Origin: Quinella sp. 2Q5
GTDB taxonomy: Bacteria > Bacillota > Negativicutes > Selenomonadales > Selenomonadaceae
Direction of reading: 5' to 3'
DNA length: 64,000 bases
Assembly (NCBI GenBank): GCA_015206785.1
Contig: JADEZQ010000001.1
Span: 62,001-126,000 of the forward strand
The notes under the pieces were generated by a model that saw only the letters and a program-made list of their open reading frames with translations, ran no database searches and had not been told where the DNA came from. Every line of letters starts with the position of its first letter. Position 1 is the first letter of the stretch. Below are positions 46,178 to 56,593 of this stretch, one piece after another. The position numbers were made by a program, and so were the translations under genes.

Positions 46178-47674
46178 TTGTACACAGCGCGAATCCTTTT
46201 GTGCGGCGGCGACATCAATCGGCGCGTGCAAGTCGTCGGGCGGTTGAAGTTTCGCGGGGCTGCTGAACGTGGCGAATTCGTCTTCCCCGGCAACACGTCC
46301 GCCGCCGACAACTTCACACTGCGCGACGGCTCCTTCCGAATCTTCCTTGACGGCACCGAGATCACCGCCGACGATCTGCGCGGGATTTTGGACGGCGCAG
46401 CTGACTATATCGTCTTCACCAGCCGCGACGAATTTCTGATGCGCTTCCGCGAACTCTACGCGCTGAACCTGATTGACCGCTGCGTCACCGCCGACACGCT
46501 GACCATTTACGCGGCGGAAAGTTTCTTCGCCGTCGCCAACGCCGGAAAAATTTTCAACGCCATTCACGCGCTCAAGCTCCCGCGCACGCTCGACGTCGAC
46601 GGTTGCTTTGCCAACTGCGATTACCAAATGTTCCCCGACCTCGGCGCGAAGATTGAAGGCGTCCTCGCCGACGTGACCTTCCCCGCCGTGGAAAACTTTT
46701 ACGCGCGGATTCATCGCACCGTTGACGATTGCCGATTGAAGTTCTTCGACGCCATCCTGCTGACCAATGAACGCACAGTAGCAGAATTTCTTGACGCGCT
46801 GATTGATCTGGACGCGCTGTCGCAGAACGTGCTGACCTTCGTGCGCCGAGGCTCTGACCTGGAACGTTGGCTTGCTCGTCATGGCTGTGCCTTCGAGAAA
46901 ATTTCCGCACTGCCCGCCGTCAACGGCAACATCGTTCTGCTCACCAAGTTCGCCCGCGCAGATTTCGCCTGCTACGTCGTCACGCACAAGGACGCTAAGC
47001 TCACCGCGCTTCCCGACGGCTACCGCATCATTCACGCCGGACACATCAACGCTGCGGAAACCTTCGGCGACGTGACTGACGACGCGGGCGACAACATCAG
47101 CCGCTTGAACCCGTTCCTGAACGAGATAACCGCGCTCTATTGGATCTGGCGGCACACGAATCATACGCACATCGGCTTTGTTCACTACCGCAGATTCTTC
47201 ACGACCGACGGCGAAAATTTTTTGTCCGCCGACCAGGCGACGACTCTCCTGCGTGACTACGACATCATCGTCAACGAATGCCGCTTCGGCTACATCCCCC
47301 TGCGCGATTGGAAGGCAATGCTTAGCTCGCGCCCGCTCGCCGAACACGTTCGCGCCGTCGTCCGCAAATTCATCGCCCGCAGCCAACCCGAATATCTCGC
47401 CGCCTATGACCGCATCAACGAGGGCTTCGGCACCTTCTGCTACGAAATTTTCATCGCGCGGCGCAAAATCTTCGACGCCTACTGCGCGTGGCTGTTCTCC
47501 TTCATCATCGACGCGACCGAAGAAATTTTGGCGACAACCAACATCGCCGACGACGACGACCCGCGCACATATCGGGCGATAAGTTTCTTGGCAGAGCACC
47601 TGCTCGGCGTCTGGCTCATCAACAACCATCTGCGCATCAAAACCTTGCCGATAATCTTCCGCGACAACATCTAA
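46178..47674 (+). CDS. DUF4422 protein with an N-terminal domain of unknown type
   Basis: The last 220 residues of this 498-residue protein match DUF4422, a glycosyltransferase-like domain of polysaccharide loci: CYVVTHKDAKLTALPDGY, then DDAGDNISRLNPFLNEITAL and GFVHYRRFF. The first 270 residues are unfamiliar; they contain a Rossmann-like start (ARILLCGGDINRRVQVVGRL). The TTG at 46178, eight bases after GAGG, is a better start than the ATG at 46172. It follows the kinase gene by ten bases. Likely a role in surface glycans, but this is inference. Confidence 0.75.
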   Translation: MYTARILLCGGDINRRVQVVGRLKFRGAAERGEFVFPGNTSAADNFTLRDGSFRIFLDGTEITADDLRGILDGAADYIVFTSRDEFLMRFRELYALNLIDRCVTADTLTIYAAESFFAVANAGKIFNAIHALKLPRTLDVDGCFANCDYQMFPDLGAKIEGVLADVTFPAVENFYARIHRTVDDCRLKFFDAILLTNERTVAEFLDALIDLDALSQNVLTFVRRGSDLERWLARHGCAFEKISALPAVNGNIVLLTKFARADFACYVVTHKDAKLTALPDGYRIIHAGHINAAETFGDVTDDAGDNISRLNPFLNEITALYWIWRHTNHTHIGFVHYRRFFTTDGENFLSADQATTLLRDYDIIVNECRFGYIPLRDWKAMLSSRPLAEHVRAVVRKFIARSQPEYLAAYDRINEGFGTFCYEIFIARRKIFDAYCAWLFSFIIDATEEILATTNIADDDDPRTYRAISFLAEHLLGVWLINNHLRIKTLPIIFRDNI

Positions 47675-47683
47675 ATCACCCGC

Positions 47684-47842
47684 ACCCGTCTCCTAAGCAC
47701 GCAACGAGGCCGCCCACGGATGGGCGGCCGCCGGCATACGACGTCGTGATGCGTCGTTGCCGGCTTAAGGTCCTTTTCTTTGCTACTTTCTTTTGGACCC
47801 GCAAAAGAAAGTAGATCTAACCGCAAACGCAGTGAGCAACGA
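47684..47842 (+). repeat. Dispersed three-hairpin repeat, copy 3
   Basis: Hairpin 1 is GGCCGCCC/GGGCGGCC (47708-47729). Hairpin 2 has GCCGGCA/TGCCGGC outer arms and ACGACG/CGTCGT inner arms (47730-47764). Hairpin 3 is CTACTTTCTTTTG/CAAAAGAAAGTAG (47783-47814). It is followed by tandem units and then the ftsW ribosome binding site. Confidence 0.85.
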
Positions 47843-47888
47843 CAGACGCAGTGAGCAACAGCCAACGGCAACAAGCGAGGTGATTTTA

Positions 47889-49031
47889 TTGGCAGACGTT
47901 CAGAAACGCGAAGTCGGCCGCTCCGAAAAGAAACGCTTTTGGACGAGCGACATGGAAGCCATCATCGCGATAATGGTCGTGCTGCTCATCTTGGGCACGA
48001 TAAACGTCTTCAGCTCCAGTTTCATATTCGCCGAGGCGGAATACGAGACGCCTTACTTTTTTTTGCGGCGACACGTCATCAACATCGCCGTGGGTGTCAT
48101 TGCCTTCGGCGTGTGCTTTTATTTCGACTATCACGTCTGGCGCAAGTGGATGCCGGGAATTTTGTTGCTGACGATTGGCGCGCTCATTGCCGTGCTCATC
48201 GTCGGTCCGGTCATCAACGGCGCACGACGCTGGTTGCCGCTGGTCATCTTCCAATTCCAACCCGCAGAGATGGCAAAGCTCGTGGCAATCATGTTGGCGG
48301 CGGCGTATATCTCGGTCACTGTGCGGCGCGGGCGTGAATTGCGCGTCGTCACGGTGCAAATGATCGTCATCGCGCTGATAGCGGGCTTGACGGAGATGGA
48401 ACCCGACTTGGGCACGGCGACGATAATCATCGGCATTCCGCTGGCTATGCTGATTGTTTCGGGCTTGCAGCGACAAAAAATTTTGCAGATGTTGTCCTTC
48501 GCAGTGGTTGGTGCGGCGATTATGATTTTCCGCGCGCCATATCGTCTGGAGCGTTTGAAGATTGCTTACGACCCGTGGTCTGATGCGCAGAACTACGGCT
48601 ATCAGACGGTGCAATCGCTCTCGGCAATCGGTTCGGGTGAACTGACCGGCATGGGGCTCGGCGTCGGCGTTAGCAAGTACGATTATCTGCCCGAAGCGCA
48701 CACGGACTTTGCCTTCGCCATCTTCTGCCAGGAAAACGGTTTCCTCGGCGCGGTATTCGTCTTCCTGCTGTTCGCGGCTTTCGCAGTGTATGCCGGTCGC
48801 ATTGCCAACAAAGCCCGCGACGAATACGGTCAAGTCTTGGCGATGGGGATAATGTTGCTCGTCGTGGGGCAGGCGATTGCCAATCTGTTCATGGTCGGCG
48901 GCATGATGCCCGTCGTCGGCGTGCCGTTGCCGTTCATCAGCTACGGCGGTACCTCGCTGATAATAACGATGGCGTCAATCGGTATCCTCGTCAACGTCGG
49001 CAAGCAGGGCGAAAAATTCAAGAGCGGCTAA
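47889..49031 (+). CDS. ftsW: FtsW/RodA/SpoVE-family peptidoglycan polymerase
   Basis: The 380-residue inner-membrane protein has about ten transmembrane segments and the SEDS signatures NGARRWLPLVIFQFQPAEMAKL, EAHTDFAFAIFCQENGFLGA, and PLPFISYGGTSLIITMASIG. SEDS proteins polymerise glycan strands together with a class B PBP. The PFISYGG ending fits FtsW/SpoVE better than RodA, but the distinction is not firm. The TTG start at 47889 follows GAGGTG. An upstream open frame to 47793 comes from the repeat and has no ribosome binding site. Confidence 0.9.
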   Translation: MADVQKREVGRSEKKRFWTSDMEAIIAIMVVLLILGTINVFSSSFIFAEAEYETPYFFLRRHVINIAVGVIAFGVCFYFDYHVWRKWMPGILLLTIGALIAVLIVGPVINGARRWLPLVIFQFQPAEMAKLVAIMLAAAYISVTVRRGRELRVVTVQMIVIALIAGLTEMEPDLGTATIIIGIPLAMLIVSGLQRQKILQMLSFAVVGAAIMIFRAPYRLERLKIAYDPWSDAQNYGYQTVQSLSAIGSGELTGMGLGVGVSKYDYLPEAHTDFAFAIFCQENGFLGAVFVFLLFAAFAVYAGRIANKARDEYGQVLAMGIMLLVVGQAIANLFMVGGMMPVVGVPLPFISYGGTSLIITMASIGILVNVGKQGEKFKSG

Positions 49032-49044
49032 CGGAGGATTGACT

Positions 49045-49515
49045 ATGGACGGCGTGTTGATTGAAGCGGCGGGCAAAGACGACCTGCCGAAAATTTTACA
49101 GCTGCAACGTGCGGCGTTCCGACCGGTTGCAGAGGCTTTCCGCGACAAAAACATTGAGCCGTTGACTGCGACGCTCGACGACCTCGAACGGGAATTCGAC
49201 GCGGGAATTTTTTTGAAGGCTGTCCTCGGCGACGAGATCATCGGCTCGATTCGGGCTCATGCCGAAGGCTCAACCGTTCACGTCGGCAAATTGATCGTTC
49301 ACCCGAAATTTCAGCACCGCGGTTTGGGACGCAAGCTCCTCGCCGCCATCGAACGACATTGCCCCGCCGAACGCTGCGAACTTTTCACCGACTCTCGCAA
49401 CCGCCGCAACCTCGCGCTGTACGAGCGGGCGGGCTACCGAAAATTTTCCGAGCGACAGGTCAACGATGAATTGATGTTTGCATATCTTGAAAAATTTGCG
49501 CCGCCGAAAGGATGA
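49045..49515 (+). CDS. GNAT-family N-acetyltransferase
   Basis: The 156-residue protein has the acetyl-CoA-binding motif VHPKFQHRGLGRKLLAAIE and the following NLALYERAGYRKF, both typical of GNAT enzymes. The N-terminal KILQLQRAAFRP is also usual. The substrate is unknown. ATG 49045 is seven bases after GGAGG. It follows ftsW by 13 bases, and its stop is just before the DUF262 gene. Confidence 0.88.
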   Translation: MDGVLIEAAGKDDLPKILQLQRAAFRPVAEAFRDKNIEPLTATLDDLEREFDAGIFLKAVLGDEIIGSIRAHAEGSTVHVGKLIVHPKFQHRGLGRKLLAAIERHCPAERCELFTDSRNRRNLALYERAGYRKFSERQVNDELMFAYLEKFAPPKG

Positions 49516-49519
49516 TCTT

Positions 49520-51238
49520 ATGTCCAAACTCGAAACAAAGCTCGTTGATGACATTCGCGGGAAGTTTGTCGTCGAACTTTATCAACGCGGCTATCGTTGG
49601 ACGACGTTGGAAGTCACACGCTTGCTTGACGACGTTTACGGCTTGCTCGGTCCGCACGGCATAACGGACGCGAAGAATTATTGTCTGCAACCCATCGTCG
49701 TGAAAAATTTGGGCGACGACGTCTTCGAGCTTATCGACGGGCAACAACGCTTGACGACGCTGTTCCTCATCTTCAAGTACATGGAATACGCGCCGAATTT
49801 TTCGTTGGAGTATCGACGCAGTGACAAGTCCGCGCAGTTCCTCGACAACATTGATCCCGCCTTGGCAGAAGACAACATCGACTTCTGGTTCATGGCGCAG
49901 GCTTACGAAACCATCAGCAGTTGGTTCGACAAAAAAATTGCCGACATTGGAAAGGATTTGCGGACGATAGTTCGCAACCTGGAAAATCTTTTCGCCTACA
50001 ACGTCAAAATCATTTGGTACGAAGTGGACGAGACCGAAGACGCCGTTGCAATGTTCACGCGCCTAAACATCGGCAAGATTCCGTTGACGAACGCCGAGCT
50101 TGTCAAGGCAGTCTTCCTGAGCCAAGAAAACCACAACATGGACAAGCACCGCAAAGACGAAATTGCCCTGCAGTGGGACGCTATCGAAAAGGAACTGCAC
50201 AACGATTCGCTTTGGTATTTCCTGACGAACTCGGCGGAAAAATATCAGACGCGCATTGATTTGATTCTGGACCTTATGAGCGGCAGGAAATTTGACACGC
50301 GGGACAAGTACGCAACGTTCTTTCACTTCGACGGGCTCAAGCGTAGCGGCAAAGATTTGAACGACGTTTGGCGGGAAATTGTCCGCAACTTCCTTCTGCT
50401 GAAGGATTGGCACGAAAACCGCGAGTATTACCACAAAATCGGCTATCTCATCACGGCGGGCAAGAGCCTTGCCGAAATCTACGCCGCCTCAAAGGACAAG
50501 ACTAAGCGAGAATTTTTGGCGCGGCTGGATGAATTCATTCGCGACAGCGTGAAGCTTTCCGGCGACGAAAATTATTCGGACTGGAATTACAACGACGATG
50601 CTGAGCGCATTCGACGGCTGTTGCTTTTGTTCAACGTGGAGAGCGTGCGACGAAACGAAGAGCAGTCTCAATGGTTTCCGTTCGACAAATACAAATTCAG
50701 CGAGGACGGAAAGAATTCATGGAGCCTTGAACACATTCACGCCGTCCACACCGATGAGCGCGGCAACCAAGAGCAGTGGCGCGAATGGTTACGACTGCAC
50801 CGCGCGTCGCTGAAAAGTTTCCCCGACAGCGAAGAGCTCATCGCCCGAATCGATCACCTGCTCAAGCTCAAGAAAATCGCCGGCAAAGACTTTACTGCCC
50901 TGCAAAGCGATATACTCAAAAAATTTTCGTTCGACGACGCGTCCGATGATTTCGTTGACAAAATCGCCAACCTTGCCCTGCTCAAATGCGAGACCAATTC
51001 CGCGCTGGGCAACTCTGTTTTCGACGTTAAGCGCAACGAAATTATTCGGCTGGACAAAGCCGGCGCGTTCATTCCGTTTTGCACGAAGATGGCGTTCCTG
51101 AAGTATTACACCCGTTCGCAAGAAGAGAATGTGCATTTTTGGTCGGCGCAAGACAGACGCGAATACATTCTGGCGATTAACGACGTGCTGGAAGATTTTT
51201 TGGCGGAGCCGATTAATTTGCCGGACAAGGAGGCTTAA
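49520..51238 (+). CDS. DUF262/DUF1524-type protein (GmrSD-like), first of a tandem pair
   Basis: The 572-residue product has the DUF262 N-terminal region with [19 protein letters not shown] and the signature [13 protein letters not shown]. The C-terminal part resembles DUF1524: [16 protein letters not shown] and [18 protein letters not shown], a His-Me-finger-like nuclease region. Such proteins are related to GmrSD, which cuts modified phage DNA. The ATG at 49520 follows AAAGGA. The gap to the next gene is one base. Whether this protein is an active nuclease is not established. Confidence 0.8.
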   Translation: MSKLETKLVDDIRGKFVVELYQRGYRWTTLEVTRLLDDVYGLLGPHGITDAKNYCLQPIVVKNLGDDVFELIDGQQRLTTLFLIFKYMEYAPNFSLEYRRSDKSAQFLDNIDPALAEDNIDFWFMAQAYETISSWFDKKIADIGKDLRTIVRNLENLFAYNVKIIWYEVDETEDAVAMFTRLNIGKIPLTNAELVKAVFLSQENHNMDKHRKDEIALQWDAIEKELHNDSLWYFLTNSAEKYQTRIDLILDLMSGRKFDTRDKYATFFHFDGLKRSGKDLNDVWREIVRNFLLLKDWHENREYYHKIGYLITAGKSLAEIYAASKDKTKREFLARLDEFIRDSVKLSGDENYSDWNYNDDAERIRRLLLLFNVESVRRNEEQSQWFPFDKYKFSEDGKNSWSLEHIHAVHTDERGNQEQWREWLRLHRASLKSFPDSEELIARIDHLLKLKKIAGKDFTALQSDILKKFSFDDASDDFVDKIANLALLKCETNSALGNSVFDVKRNEIIRLDKAGAFIPFCTKMAFLKYYTRSQEENVHFWSAQDRREYILAINDVLEDFLAEPINLPDKEA

Positions 51239-51239
51239 T

Positions 51240-53423
51240 ATGTCGGAAGCATTGCGGACGTTCATGAACATTTTCGACAGCGACGCCGTAAAAAAAATCA
51301 TCATCCCGAAAATTCAGCGCGACTATGCTCAAGGACGCAACACCGCCGAGGTTAGCCGCGTGCGCGAAAGATTTTTGGACGCGCTGTATAAAGCCGTGAC
51401 CGTCGGTCCGCCAATCAAGCTTGACTTCGTTTACGGCAACCTGCATGAAGACGGAACTTTGACGCCGCTGGACGGACAGCAACGTTTGACGACGCTGTTC
51501 CTGTTGCATTGGTATGCCGCGCGCAAGGAACACGTTCCGCCCGCCGAAACCGCCTTCCTGAAAAATTTTTCCTATGACACGCGCCCCGATTCCCGCGAGT
51601 TCTGCAGATTCCTAATCGATTGCGACGATCTCATCGGCGGGAAAATATCCGACGCGCTGGAAAATTCCGCGCTCTTCCCTTTGGGTTGGAAGAAGGACCC
51701 GACCGTCAGTTCCATGCTCGTGATGTTGGACGCCATTGAAGAAAAATTTCGCGGCGTGAAAAATCTTTGGGACAAGCTCAAAGGCGGCGCGATATCGTTC
51801 TACTTCCTGTCGATTGAGGATTTGAAGTTGACCGACGAAATTTACGTCACGATGAATTCTCGCGGCAAACCTCTGACGGATTTCGAACACTTCAAGGCGG
51901 AATTCAAGCGGCGGCTCGACGACATTGACCGCGAACTTTCCGACCGAATCGTCCTGAAGATTGACACGGTCTGGACGGATTTGCTGTGGGCATATCGCAA
52001 AAAAATTTCCGTGGACAGCGGCTTCCTTGCCTATTTCGGCTTCTTGTGCAACGTGATTCTCTATCGCAAGGACGGCACGCCGCGGGGTAAGAGCCGCGAC
52101 CCCTTCGATCTGTTGGAAGAATTTTTCGGCGGCGGTGAAGATATCGTCCGCGTCAACGTCGACTTCATGGAACGCAACTTCGATTGTTGGGCTGAGCTTT
52201 CTAAACGCGAGCCGATAGAAAAATTTTTCGCCGACAGAGTTTCCGTGGGCAGCCGCACCGACAAAACCGTCAATCATCACGAGCCGGGCAAGATCGTCAC
52301 GTATTTCGACGAAGCGGATTTCTTCGGCGACTGCCTGCGCAGCGGAAAAAATTTTTCGCTCGGCAAAGTCGTCATGCTCTACGCCTTCGTCGTCTATCTG
52401 CTCAACGCCAAAAAAATTTCCGACGCGGACTTTCGGCGGCGCATTCGCATCGTCAATAACCTGGTGACAAATTCTGCCGGCGCGGAGCTTAGTGACAGCG
52501 TGACCCGCCATAACGGCAACCGAATCCCCGCCATGCTCGAACAGGTCAACAACGTCATCATCGACGGAAAAATTTTGCCGTTCGATAAATTGACCGCCGC
52601 GAACAAATTCAACTTCAACGCGACGCAACTGAAAGAGGAGCAGGATAAACTTTCCTGGACGATTGCCAACCCCGACAAGGCGGATTCGCTCTTCGCGCTG
52701 GAGGATCATTATCTGCTGTACGGGCAAATCGGCGTCGTCGGCTTGGATTATCCGGAATACTTCGCGCGGTTCATTGAGCTGTTCAACTGCGACTACGACA
52801 AAATTTCCTGCGCACTGTTGATCAAGGGCGATTACTATCAGATTGACGGCAACGGGCGACGTTATCAGCTCGGCTCCGTCAAGCCGCAGTCCTGGCAAAA
52901 TCTCTTTCACAAGAGCGCGTTGGCTGAAGGCTTCGACAACACGAAAAGTGCCTTGAGCAATATCCTCTACGGCGCACACCCCCTGACGAACGATTATCTG
53001 CAACAGATTATCCACGATTACCTTGCCGACTGCCAACGCCGCAACGAATTCGATTGGAAGTATTATTTCGTGAAGTACCCCGCATTCCGTCCCAAACGTT
53101 ACGGAAAATATTGGTGGGAAGATTTTTCTGATGAGCCCTATTGCTTCGTGACGCTCTATGAACAACAGAAACGCTCCACCAATTCCTATCAGCCGTTCTT
53201 GAAGGCGATTGGCGTCGGAGAAATTTCTCGTGACGATTTGGGCATGCGGCTTGTCTTCGGCGAACATTCCGTCACGTGCGAAAACGATGCCTACGTCGTG
53301 TACGACATCAACACGGGCAAGATTAAAGACCGCCTGCCGATTGCTCAGCGCAACGGCCTCGACACCGAAGACCGCGTCGCAAAGTTCGCGGCGTGGGCTG
53401 AAAAAAATTTTGGAGGGATTAAC
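51240..53423 (+). CDS. Second DUF262 protein, reads in frame into gatB without a stop
   Basis: About 728 residues before the gatB start, beginning [20 protein letters not shown]. It carries the DUF262 features [15 protein letters not shown] and [17 protein letters not shown]. The long C-terminal part is unassigned, with several aromatic-rich stretches ([20 protein letters not shown]). No stop codon separates it from gatB; the open frame continues to 54866. An A7 run at 53401-53407 is notable: one extra A would create a TAA just before the gatB start. Either a true fusion, a frameshift or a sequencing error could explain this. ATG at 51240 is one base after the first gene's stop. Confidence 0.75.
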
Positions 53424-54866
53424 TTGGAATATGAAGCCGTCATCGGACTGGAGATTCACAGCGAACTGAAGACCGACACAAAAATTTTCTGCGGGTGCGC
53501 CACGACATTCGGCGCGGAGCAAAATACTCACGTCTGCCCCGTCTGTTTAGGTTTGCCTGGCGTTTTGCCGACCATAAATCGGCGCGTGGTTGAGTTCGCC
53601 ATCAAAGCCGGACTTGCCACCAACTGCAAGATCAATCGCTACAGCAAGTTCGACCGCAAAAATTATTACTATCCCGATTTGCCGAAGAACTGGCAGACTT
53701 CGCAATACGACCTGCCGATTGCTTACGAAGGTCACGTGGAAATTGACGTTGACGGCGTGCGCAAGACTGTTCGCCTCACACGCATTCACATGGAAGAGGA
53801 CGCCGGCAAGCTCGTCCACTCCGGCACGACCATCAAAGATTCCGCCAGCTCGAACGTCGACTACAACCGCACGGGCGTTCCGCTGATTGAGATCGTCAGC
53901 GAACCGGACATGCATTCCGCCGCAGAGGCCCGCGCCTACATGGAGAAGATTAAATCCATCCTCGAATACATCGACGTTAGCAACTGCCGCATGGAGGAGG
54001 GCAACCTTCGCGCGGACATCAACGTTTCATTGCGACCCGTCGGCTCGGAAAAACTCGGCACGCGCACGGAGATGAAGAACATCAATTCGTTCAAGGCTCT
54101 CGAAGACGCGATTAACTACGAGATTGAACGGCAAGCCGAAGTTCTCGACGACGGCGGCAAAATTATTCAGGAAACGCGCACGTGGAATCCCGAACGCGGA
54201 ATCACTCAATCAATGCGTTCCAAAGAAGACGCGCACGATTATCGCTACATGCCCGAACCCGATTTGCCGCCGATTGTCACGACCGACGAGGAGATAGAAG
54301 CCTTCCGCAAGTCTCTGCCGGAACTGCCCGACGCTCGGCGTAAACGGCTGATTGAATCGTTTGGCTTGAGCGATTACGACGCGGGTATTATCACCGGTTC
54401 GCGGGCTATGGCTGAGTATTTCGACGCCGTCATTGACGCGGGTGCCGACGCAAAATCCGCCGCGAATTGGATTATGGGCGACTTGTCCAAGAAGCTCAAC
54501 GCCGACTCATTGACGATTGAACGCTCGCCTGTGGACGCGAAACGCCTTGCCGAAATGATTAAGCTCATCGCCGACGGAACCATCAGCGGCAAAATTGCCA
54601 AGACCGTCTTCGCGGAGATGTGGACGTCGCCCGACAGCCCCGCGCAGATCGTCAAAGCCAAAGGGCTCGTGCAAATCACCGACACGGGCGCGATTGAAGC
54701 TGCCGTCGACGAAGTCATCGCCAAAAACCCCAAAGCAGTCGACGAATATCGCGGCGGCAAGAAAAAAGCTCTCGGCGCGCTCGTCGGGCAGGTGATGAAG
54801 CTCACGCGCGGCAAGGCAAATCCTCAGCTGGTCAATCAGTTGCTCGCCAAGAAACTCGACGCGTGA
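53424..54866 (+). CDS. gatB: Aspartyl/glutamyl-tRNA amidotransferase subunit B
   Basis: A 480-residue protein with [43 protein letters not shown] and the HMEEDAGKL segment, all diagnostic of GatB. It binds mischarged tRNA and uses ATP in forming Gln-tRNA or Asn-tRNA. The TTG at 53424 is six bases after GGAGGG, so GatB can start independently even though the upstream DUF262 frame is open. gatC and gatA, usually just upstream, are absent here; the DUF262 pair occupies that place. Confidence 0.95.
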   Translation: MEYEAVIGLEIHSELKTDTKIFCGCATTFGAEQNTHVCPVCLGLPGVLPTINRRVVEFAIKAGLATNCKINRYSKFDRKNYYYPDLPKNWQTSQYDLPIAYEGHVEIDVDGVRKTVRLTRIHMEEDAGKLVHSGTTIKDSASSNVDYNRTGVPLIEIVSEPDMHSAAEARAYMEKIKSILEYIDVSNCRMEEGNLRADINVSLRPVGSEKLGTRTEMKNINSFKALEDAINYEIERQAEVLDDGGKIIQETRTWNPERGITQSMRSKEDAHDYRYMPEPDLPPIVTTDEEIEAFRKSLPELPDARRKRLIESFGLSDYDAGIITGSRAMAEYFDAVIDAGADAKSAANWIMGDLSKKLNADSLTIERSPVDAKRLAEMIKLIADGTISGKIAKTVFAEMWTSPDSPAQIVKAKGLVQITDTGAIEAAVDEVIAKNPKAVDEYRGGKKKALGALVGQVMKLTRGKANPQLVNQLLAKKLDA

Positions 54867-54920
54867 ACTTTTGGGCGGTGAATCAGCCGCAACGAATCCA
54901 ACTAAAGGAAGGTAAATCTT

Positions 54921-56561
54921 ATGCCCGTGATGGAATATTTGGAACGCAACGCGCGGCTCTACGGCGACGAGGTTGCGCTGGTGGAACTCAACCCCGCTGT
55001 TGCTGACGGCAGGCGCATGAGCTGGAAAGAATTCAGCCTGATTGAATCGAACACGTTTGCGCCGTATCGTCGTGAAATTACCTGGCGCGTTTTCGACGAG
55101 AAGGCGAACCGTTGCGCAAACCTTTTGATTGAACGTGGCGTGCGCCGCGGCGACAAGGTTGCGATCATCATGTATAACTGTTTGGAGTGGTTGCCGATTT
55201 ATTTCGGCGTGCTGAAGGCGGGAGCCATCGCCGTGCCGTTCAACTTCCGCTACGACGCCGCAGAGATTCTCTATTGCGCCGAGCTTGCCGAAGTCGACGT
55301 CATCATCTTCGGCCCGGAATTCATCGGACGCATCGAAACCAACGCCGAACGCCTCAGCAAAGGGCGGCTGCTCATTTACGTCGGCGACAACTGCCCCAGC
55401 TTCGCCGAGAGCTATCACATCATGGTTGACGACTGCTCAAGCGTAAAGCCTGACGTGGGGGAGATTACCGACGACGACTTTGGCGCGATATATTTTTCGT
55501 CGGGCACCACGGGCTTTCCAAAGGCAATTCTGCACAAACATCGTTCGTTGACGCAGGCGGCGCAGATGGAGCAACGTCATCACCGCACGGGTCGTGAAGA
55601 TAACTTCCTGTGCATTCCGCCGCTGTATCACACGGGCGCGAAGTTTCATTGGATGGGCTCGCTCGTCGCCGGCTCTAAGGCGGTCCTGCTCAAAGGCACC
55701 AAGCCCGAAATAATTTTGGACGCCGTCAGCTCCGAGCAGTGCACAATCGTCTGGCTGCTGGTTCCGTGGGCACAGGACATCGTTGACGCTCTCGACCGCG
55801 GGGATTTGAAGCTCGAAGATTACAAGCTGGATCAGTGGCGGCTCATGCACATCGGCGCGCAACCCGTTCCGCCAAGTTTGATTCGCCGCTGGAAGAAATA
55901 TTTTCCCAACCACGACTACGACACCAACTACGGGCTCAGCGAATCGACGGGTCCCGGTTGCGTTCATCTGGGCATGGAAAACATCGGCAAGGTCGGCGCA
56001 ATCGGCGTGCCAGGCTATCGTTGGGAATGCAAGATTGTCGACGAGGACGGTCAAAGAGTTGTTCGCGGCAGCGTCGGCGAACTTTGCGTCAGAGGTCCCG
56101 GCGTGATGACGTGCTACTACAATGACCCGAAGGCAACCGCCGAAGTCTTGACCAAGGACGGCTGGCTCCTTACCGGCGATATGGCTATGCAAGACGCCGA
56201 CGGCTTCTACTTCCTCGTCGACCGCAAGAAGGACGTTATCGTCAGCGGCGGCGAAAATATTTATCCCGTGCAGATTGAAGACTTCCTCCACAAGTTCGCC
56301 AAAGTCAAAGACGTCGCGGTCATCGGCTTGCCCGACCGAAGGCTCGGCGAAATTTCCGCCGCGATTATCGAACTGCAACCCGACGTCACTTGCACCGAAG
56401 ACGAGGTCAACAATTTCTGCCTGGATCTGCCGCGCTACAAACGCCCGAAGAAGATTATCTTCGCCGACGTGCCGCGCAATGCCACGGGTAAAATCGAAAA
56501 GCCCGCTTTGCGCAGACGTTACGGCGCGGATCAACTCGTCGCAATGGAAAACCGCAGCTGA
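54921..56561 (+). CDS. AMP-dependent acyl-CoA synthetase/ligase
   Basis: The 546-residue adenylate-forming enzyme has the P-loop YFSSGTTGFPKAILHKH, the NYGLSESTG motif, the LLTGDMAMQD...DRKKDVIVSGGENIYP hinge and the C-terminal lysine in NATGKIEKPAL. Such enzymes activate a carboxylate with ATP, usually making a CoA thioester. The chain length or type of acid cannot be told from sequence. ATG at 54921 follows AAGGAAGG. It may be co-transcribed with gatB and the following phosphoesterase. Confidence 0.9.
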   Translation: MPVMEYLERNARLYGDEVALVELNPAVADGRRMSWKEFSLIESNTFAPYRREITWRVFDEKANRCANLLIERGVRRGDKVAIIMYNCLEWLPIYFGVLKAGAIAVPFNFRYDAAEILYCAELAEVDVIIFGPEFIGRIETNAERLSKGRLLIYVGDNCPSFAESYHIMVDDCSSVKPDVGEITDDDFGAIYFSSGTTGFPKAILHKHRSLTQAAQMEQRHHRTGREDNFLCIPPLYHTGAKFHWMGSLVAGSKAVLLKGTKPEIILDAVSSEQCTIVWLLVPWAQDIVDALDRGDLKLEDYKLDQWRLMHIGAQPVPPSLIRRWKKYFPNHDYDTNYGLSESTGPGCVHLGMENIGKVGAIGVPGYRWECKIVDEDGQRVVRGSVGELCVRGPGVMTCYYNDPKATAEVLTKDGWLLTGDMAMQDADGFYFLVDRKKDVIVSGGENIYPVQIEDFLHKFAKVKDVAVIGLPDRRLGEISAAIIELQPDVTCTEDEVNNFCLDLPRYKRPKKIIFADVPRNATGKIEKPALRRRYGADQLVAMENRS

Positions 56562-56593
56562 TACGACGTAAAAATTTTCGAGGGGGCGAGGCG

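Noticed and set aside
46085-47629. 514-codon open frame antisense to the DUF4422 gene
   Set aside because: The plus-strand product has a recognisable family; this is its complement with no motif.
51612-53531. 639-codon open frame antisense to the second DUF262 gene
   Set aside because: The plus strand carries the DUF262 signature; the antisense frame shows no family feature.
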